The position numbers and the translations under genes are program-made. A stretch of 64,000 nucleotides of DNA from a bacterium 1xD8-48 (GTDB taxonomy: Bacteria; Bacillota; Clostridia; Lachnospirales; Lachnospiraceae), in NCBI GenBank assembly GCA_009917455.1, contig QZDS01000021.1, forward strand, positions 28,801 through 92,800, read 5' to 3'. Each line of letters starts with the position of its first letter. Positions within the stretch are counted from its first letter, which is position 1. Of the stretch, positions 61,304 through 64,000 are shown one piece after another. Below the pieces are notes generated by a model. It searched no databases, was not told the origin of the DNA, and saw nothing but the letters and a program-made list of their open reading frames with translations.

Positions 61304-61334
61304 CAACGTGGGCGACACAATGTCGCTCACGTTG
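61304..61334. repeat. 14-bp inverted repeat between primase and relaxase genes
   Basis: CAACGTGGGCGACA pairs with TGTCGCTCACGTTG (one G:T-type mismatch) around CAA. It lies in the leader of the primase gene and after the relaxase stop, so it may be a terminator or a replication or regulator site. Confidence 0.55.
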
Positions 61335-61404
61335 TCTGTAAATCTTTCCAGTTCAAAATAAAAGGCACTTGTCTGCGGTTTCCAATCACAAAACAAGTGC
61401 CTGT

Positions 61405-62994
61405 TTAAAGTTCCATATTCTGTTGTTTCTGTGTCCGGGGCGGCTGGCGTTTCTCTGCCTTCTCCTGCCGGATGCGTTCCTGCCGCCCTTTCAGGTTCCC
61501 CTGTACGGACGGTTTCTTCCCCGGCTCGGCGGTCTGGCGGTACTGCTCGGACGGCAATACCTGATTGAGCCAGCGGCGCACATCCCGCAGAACTTTTACA
61601 TCTGCCTGCACCGCTTCCAGCTCCTCCCCCTGTTCCGGCAGGGCAGAAGCAAGCTGTTCCCGTTCCGCTTCCAAATCTTTGCGGGAGTAGGTATTGCCTT
61701 TCAGGTTGGCTTTCAAATACCGGATAGCGGCATAGTAAGCGTCCAGTTCCTCCCGGTGGCTCTCCGCAAACTGCTCTTTTTTCTTCTTCCAGCCGATAGC
61801 GGCATACTCCTTATGGACTGGCTTGCCCGCTTCGTATTTGTCAATGTAGGACAGCATGGTGTTGATGGCTTTGATGCGCTTCTCGCTTTTTTTCACGCTC
61901 GCCATGACAGAAACGGCGGTCTGGCTGATTTCATCCAGCCGGGTGTCAAGGCTCTCTACGGTGGAGATTTCTTTTTTCCGCAGAAAATCCATAGCCGCCT
62001 GTACCTTGTTGAAGTCGGCAACTGTGCCCTTGAGCTTCCCTCTGGAAGTCCAGTCGGCACGCTGTCCGCTCCGCAGTTCTAAATACTGTGAGAGCAGCTC
62101 CGGTATGGTCGGCTCCTTCGTCTGTTCCAACGCTTCCATCAGAGCGGCTTTTTTCTCCTTTAAGTCGGCAATCCAGCCTTTTAAGTGGCGCACCATCTGG
62201 CGGATGGACTGCATGAGGGAGTTGGCGGCTCTGATGTCCCGGTTCAGGTTGCCGATGCTGGTCTGGATTCCTTTCTTCTCCATCTGGCAGGCGGCAGGCC
62301 CCATGTGGACGGTAGGGATTTGGTCAATCCCTTGCCGGGCATAGGAGCGCAGGTCAAGGCGTTCCGGGCGGTCGTTTGCTTCCAGATAGCGGTTAGCCGT
62401 GTCCGCCCATCCCTGCCGCCAGATTTCAGCGTACTTCTGGTCGTTCCAGTCCACGGTGTTCTCCTTGTGGCTTTTCCATCTGCCGGACGGGAGCCGGATT
62501 CTTTCGCCGTTTCCGTCGAGGTCGTATACCTTGCGGCACTTGGGAAGCCATTTCCCTTTTTCGTCCATCGCCCGCATGGTAAGCAGGATATGGGCGTGAG
62601 GGTTGCCATCCCCCTTGTCGTGGATGGCAAAGTCAGCAATCATGCCTTTGGAAACGAAAAACTCCCGGCAGTAGTCACGGATAAGGCCGGCATACTGTTC
62701 CGGCGGGATTTCCCTTGGGATGGCAAGCACGAACCTCCGGGCAAGCTGGGAGTTCCATTGTTTCTCCTGTGCTTCGGCAGAGTTCCATAAGGTATTGCGG
62801 TCTGCAAACTCCGGCGGCACATGGGGTGGGAGCATGATTTCTTTGTGGGTGACTTCGTTCTTGTAGGGATAGTATTTCTGCTCTTGGTCGTATTCAGAGA
62901 ACAGCTTTTCGCCGCTCTGGTAGGCGGCGGCAGAAACAGCGGATTCATTGTTGCTCCGCTTAATGATGGTGATTTTACAGTGCGGGCATGGCAA
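61405..62994 (-). CDS. MobA/MobL (MobQ-type) relaxase
   Basis: A 529-residue relaxase starting at a TTG behind GGAGGG. Motif I includes SAVSAAAYQSGEKL, and the metal site HDKGDGNPHAH is at 125-135, as in MobQ relaxases. It would nick oriT and lead the strand into a recipient using a coresident conjugation system. The C-terminal ~250 residues are a long charged coiled coil. It is upstream of the primase in the same direction. Confidence 0.93.
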   Translation of the reverse strand: MPCPHCKITIIKRSNNESAVSAAAYQSGEKLFSEYDQEQKYYPYKNEVTHKEIMLPPHVPPEFADRNTLWNSAEAQEKQWNSQLARRFVLAIPREIPPEQYAGLIRDYCREFFVSKGMIADFAIHDKGDGNPHAHILLTMRAMDEKGKWLPKCRKVYDLDGNGERIRLPSGRWKSHKENTVDWNDQKYAEIWRQGWADTANRYLEANDRPERLDLRSYARQGIDQIPTVHMGPAACQMEKKGIQTSIGNLNRDIRAANSLMQSIRQMVRHLKGWIADLKEKKAALMEALEQTKEPTIPELLSQYLELRSGQRADWTSRGKLKGTVADFNKVQAAMDFLRKKEISTVESLDTRLDEISQTAVSVMASVKKSEKRIKAINTMLSYIDKYEAGKPVHKEYAAIGWKKKKEQFAESHREELDAYYAAIRYLKANLKGNTYSRKDLEAEREQLASALPEQGEELEAVQADVKVLRDVRRWLNQVLPSEQYRQTAEPGKKPSVQGNLKGRQERIRQEKAEKRQPPRTQKQQNMEL

Positions 62995-63033
62995 GTGTGC
63001 GCCCTCCTTCCTCCCGGATTCCGGGCATAGAAA

Positions 63034-63064
63034 AAGCAGGATACCTTTTTTCAGTTTCCTGCTT
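63034..63064. terminator. Hairpin between cargo gene and relaxase
   Basis: AAGCAGGA pairs with TCCTGCTT, with a CTTTTTTC tract in the loop. It lies before the relaxase start on the minus strand and may end the cargo transcript. Confidence 0.45.
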
Positions 63065-63130
63065 GCGTTGCCGCTGGTGGGCGGCAGGTATTTAGTTTTT
63101 GATGAGTTATCAGTTTGATAAGCTTAAATT

Positions 63131-63652
63131 TTACAATTTGAATTTATTCCTACAAAAGTACAAATACTCTTTAACGGTTATTTCTTTACTATGTAAAATA
63201 CCGATGATAACAAATATAATTCCTGCGACTGTAAGGTAACAGTCCTTAATATCAAAAATAAAGAAGTTTGGTATCTGCAAAAAGTCTAAACTTCCTCCCC
63301 AAAAAATTTTATCTATTAAGCTACACAAACAACCTGCCAACCCAAAAACTAAAATTATTTTCACTGAAAATTTAGTTTTCTTCGTTTTTGCTCTATACAA
63401 TAAATATCCTGATAGAATAATATAAATGGCAAGAATGTTAAAAACAACCATAAGAAATGAACTTGAAAAAACATCAGCAAAATTTCCAAACCATGACAAA
63501 TTTGTATTTTGTTCTGGGTTAAATCGCAACAAATGAAATATTATATCAAACTCGTCTTGCATAAATAACTTTAATATAATTATTTTTATAGTTTGGTCTA
63601 TCAATGTCAAAAAAAGTACAGGGATAATAAATGGCTTAATCTGTTTGATGAT
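63131..63652 (-). CDS. Signal peptidase II (LspA)-like membrane protein with non-standard start
   Basis: A ~173-residue protein with four hydrophobic helices. Family features are present in order: LTLIDQTIKIIIL, NPEQNTNLSWFG, GLAGCLCSLIDKI and FDIKDCYL with LDFL; the two aspartates could be the catalytic pair. LspA removes signal peptides of lipoproteins. The best reading starts at an ATC at 63652, eight bases behind GAGGAGGA, giving IKQIKPFIIPVLF; the only standard start is a TTG at 63610 inside the first helix. The gene is much more AT-rich than the rest of the element, a sign of separate acquisition. Confidence 0.7.
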   Translation of the reverse strand: MIKQIKPFIIPVLFLTLIDQTIKIIILKLFMQDEFDIIFHLLRFNPEQNTNLSWFGNFADVFSSSFLMVVFNILAIYIILSGYLLYRAKTKKTKFSVKIILVFGLAGCLCSLIDKIFWGGSLDFLQIPNFFIFDIKDCYLTVAGIIFVIIGILHSKEITVKEYLYFCRNKFKL

Positions 63653-63868
63653 AAAAAACTCCTCCTCTCAAATCCTGATTTATCGCTGGCACTATTATAC
63701 AGCTTTAACTTGCTAAATGGAATACGCTTTCTGAAAGATTTCCGGGTGGCAAAGCCACAAAGGGGTAGCTGGCAAAGCCAGCGCAGGGGAAGGGTAGCTT
63801 CCCCTGTGATGATTGGAGCAGATTGAAAATCTGTGGAAATCATCTGCTGTCCGCAGGACGCTCCCGGC
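63653..63868. other. Element flank without gene
   Basis: About 215 bases with short inverted repeats (AGCTGGCAAAGCCAGC and GGGGAAGGGTAGCTTCCCC types) and no gene recognised. They lead into the candidate oriT. Confidence 0.5.
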
Positions 63869-63937
63869 AGGGCGCAATGCACCACTTCCCTAAGTGGTGT
63901 ATAATTGCGCCCTATCCAAGAACTCGGATAGGGCGCA
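63869..63937. other. Candidate origin of transfer (oriT) with overlapping palindromes
   Basis: AGGGCGCAAT (63869-63878) pairs with ATTGCGCCCT (63904-63913), enclosing a second stem CACCACTT/AAGTGGTG. The same TGCGCCCTATCC (63906-63917) also pairs with GGATAGGGCGCA (63926-63937). The segment TAATTGCGCCCT resembles the nic consensus of MobQ/RSF1010-type origins (TAAGTGCGCCCT-like), and a MobQ relaxase is encoded nearby. Confidence 0.6.
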
Positions 63938-64000
63938 TTATCCGAGATAATCAATTATCCGAGGAAACTCTCAAAACCGCCAGCATAAAAGGCTTTCAGA

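Larger units (their letters stand above)
57110..64000. mobile_element. Integrative mobilizable element, right end outside the window
   Basis: It contains, all on the minus strand, a large serine recombinase, a TnpW-like protein, a VapE-like ATPase, a CHC2 primase, a MobQ-type relaxase and an LspA-like cargo gene, then a palindrome-rich candidate oriT. The genes are more GC-rich than the host DNA, except the cargo gene, which is very AT-rich. The set matches Tn4451-like mobilizable elements with a plasmid-type replication module. The left boundary is placed only roughly, next to the UxuA-like scrap; target-site repeats could not be verified because the right end is missing. Confidence 0.8.

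Overview
The window looks like chromosomal DNA of a spore-forming, gut-type Clostridia, most likely a Lachnospiraceae. The evidence is the syntenic block hup-rqcP-yabP-yabQ-divIC-spoIIE-tilS-hpt-ftsH, a CotS-like spore coat kinase, a short ProS behind a T-box leader, many glycoside hydrolases and many TTG start codons behind strong AGGAGG sites. No rRNA, tRNA or CRISPR array was seen. Taxonomy is inferred from gene content only.

Layout. 1-8.2 kb: the 3' end of a GH28 polygalacturonase, a BlaI/BlaR1-type pair whose BlaI has lost the centre of its DNA-binding domain, and a GH13-GH31 operon. 8.6-15.9 kb: the cell-division, sporulation and tRNA-modification block. Its SpoIIE has no membrane domain but a promoter with the 21-bp spacer known from Spo0A-driven spoIIE. 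16-25.9 kb: GH29 fucosidase, MATE transporter, YcxB-like protein, PEGA lipoprotein, CotS-like kinase, CCA-adding enzyme and ProS with a T-box leader that carries two ~103-bp hairpin repeats. A relative of these repeats forms the 3' end of the GH13 gene. 26-38 kb: regulators and accessory genes, including a TetR-methyltransferase pair, an Agr-like LytTR system facing a 58-aa membrane peptide, a MerR regulator, a PD-(D/E)XK protein with 42-bp tandem repeats, a CofE-like ligase, an MFS pump with its TetR, a nitroreductase and a PIN-like protein.

38-51.1 kb is the most interesting part: a LacI-type regulon. Five near-identical GTAAACGTTTAC operators lie in front of a sugar-binding protein/isomerase/BKACE/MaoC/3-hydroxyacyl-CoA dehydrogenase operon, an RraA-like gene with lacI, a PPC-domain gene, a sugar permease pair and a 4-hydroxybutyryl-CoA dehydratase homologue with all four Fe-S ligands. 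A sugar transporter is thus wired to acyl-CoA enzymes. I infer an undescribed route from an imported sugar or sugar acid through a beta-keto acid and a 4-hydroxyacyl-CoA to acetoacetyl-CoA.

51.2-57.1 kb is decaying: an MFS pump, a 38-codon XRE remnant, a conserved unknown, an AraC remnant with an internal deletion and a frameshift, a 5'-truncated EFR1 ferredoxin, a frameshifted DUF7662-like gene and a C-terminal scrap resembling mannonate dehydratase. From about 57.1 kb to the window end lies an integrative mobilizable element: large serine recombinase, TnpW-like protein, VapE-like ATPase, CHC2 primase, MobQ-type relaxase, an AT-rich signal-peptidase-II-like gene without a standard start codon, and a palindrome-rich candidate oriT. 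Its right end is outside the window.
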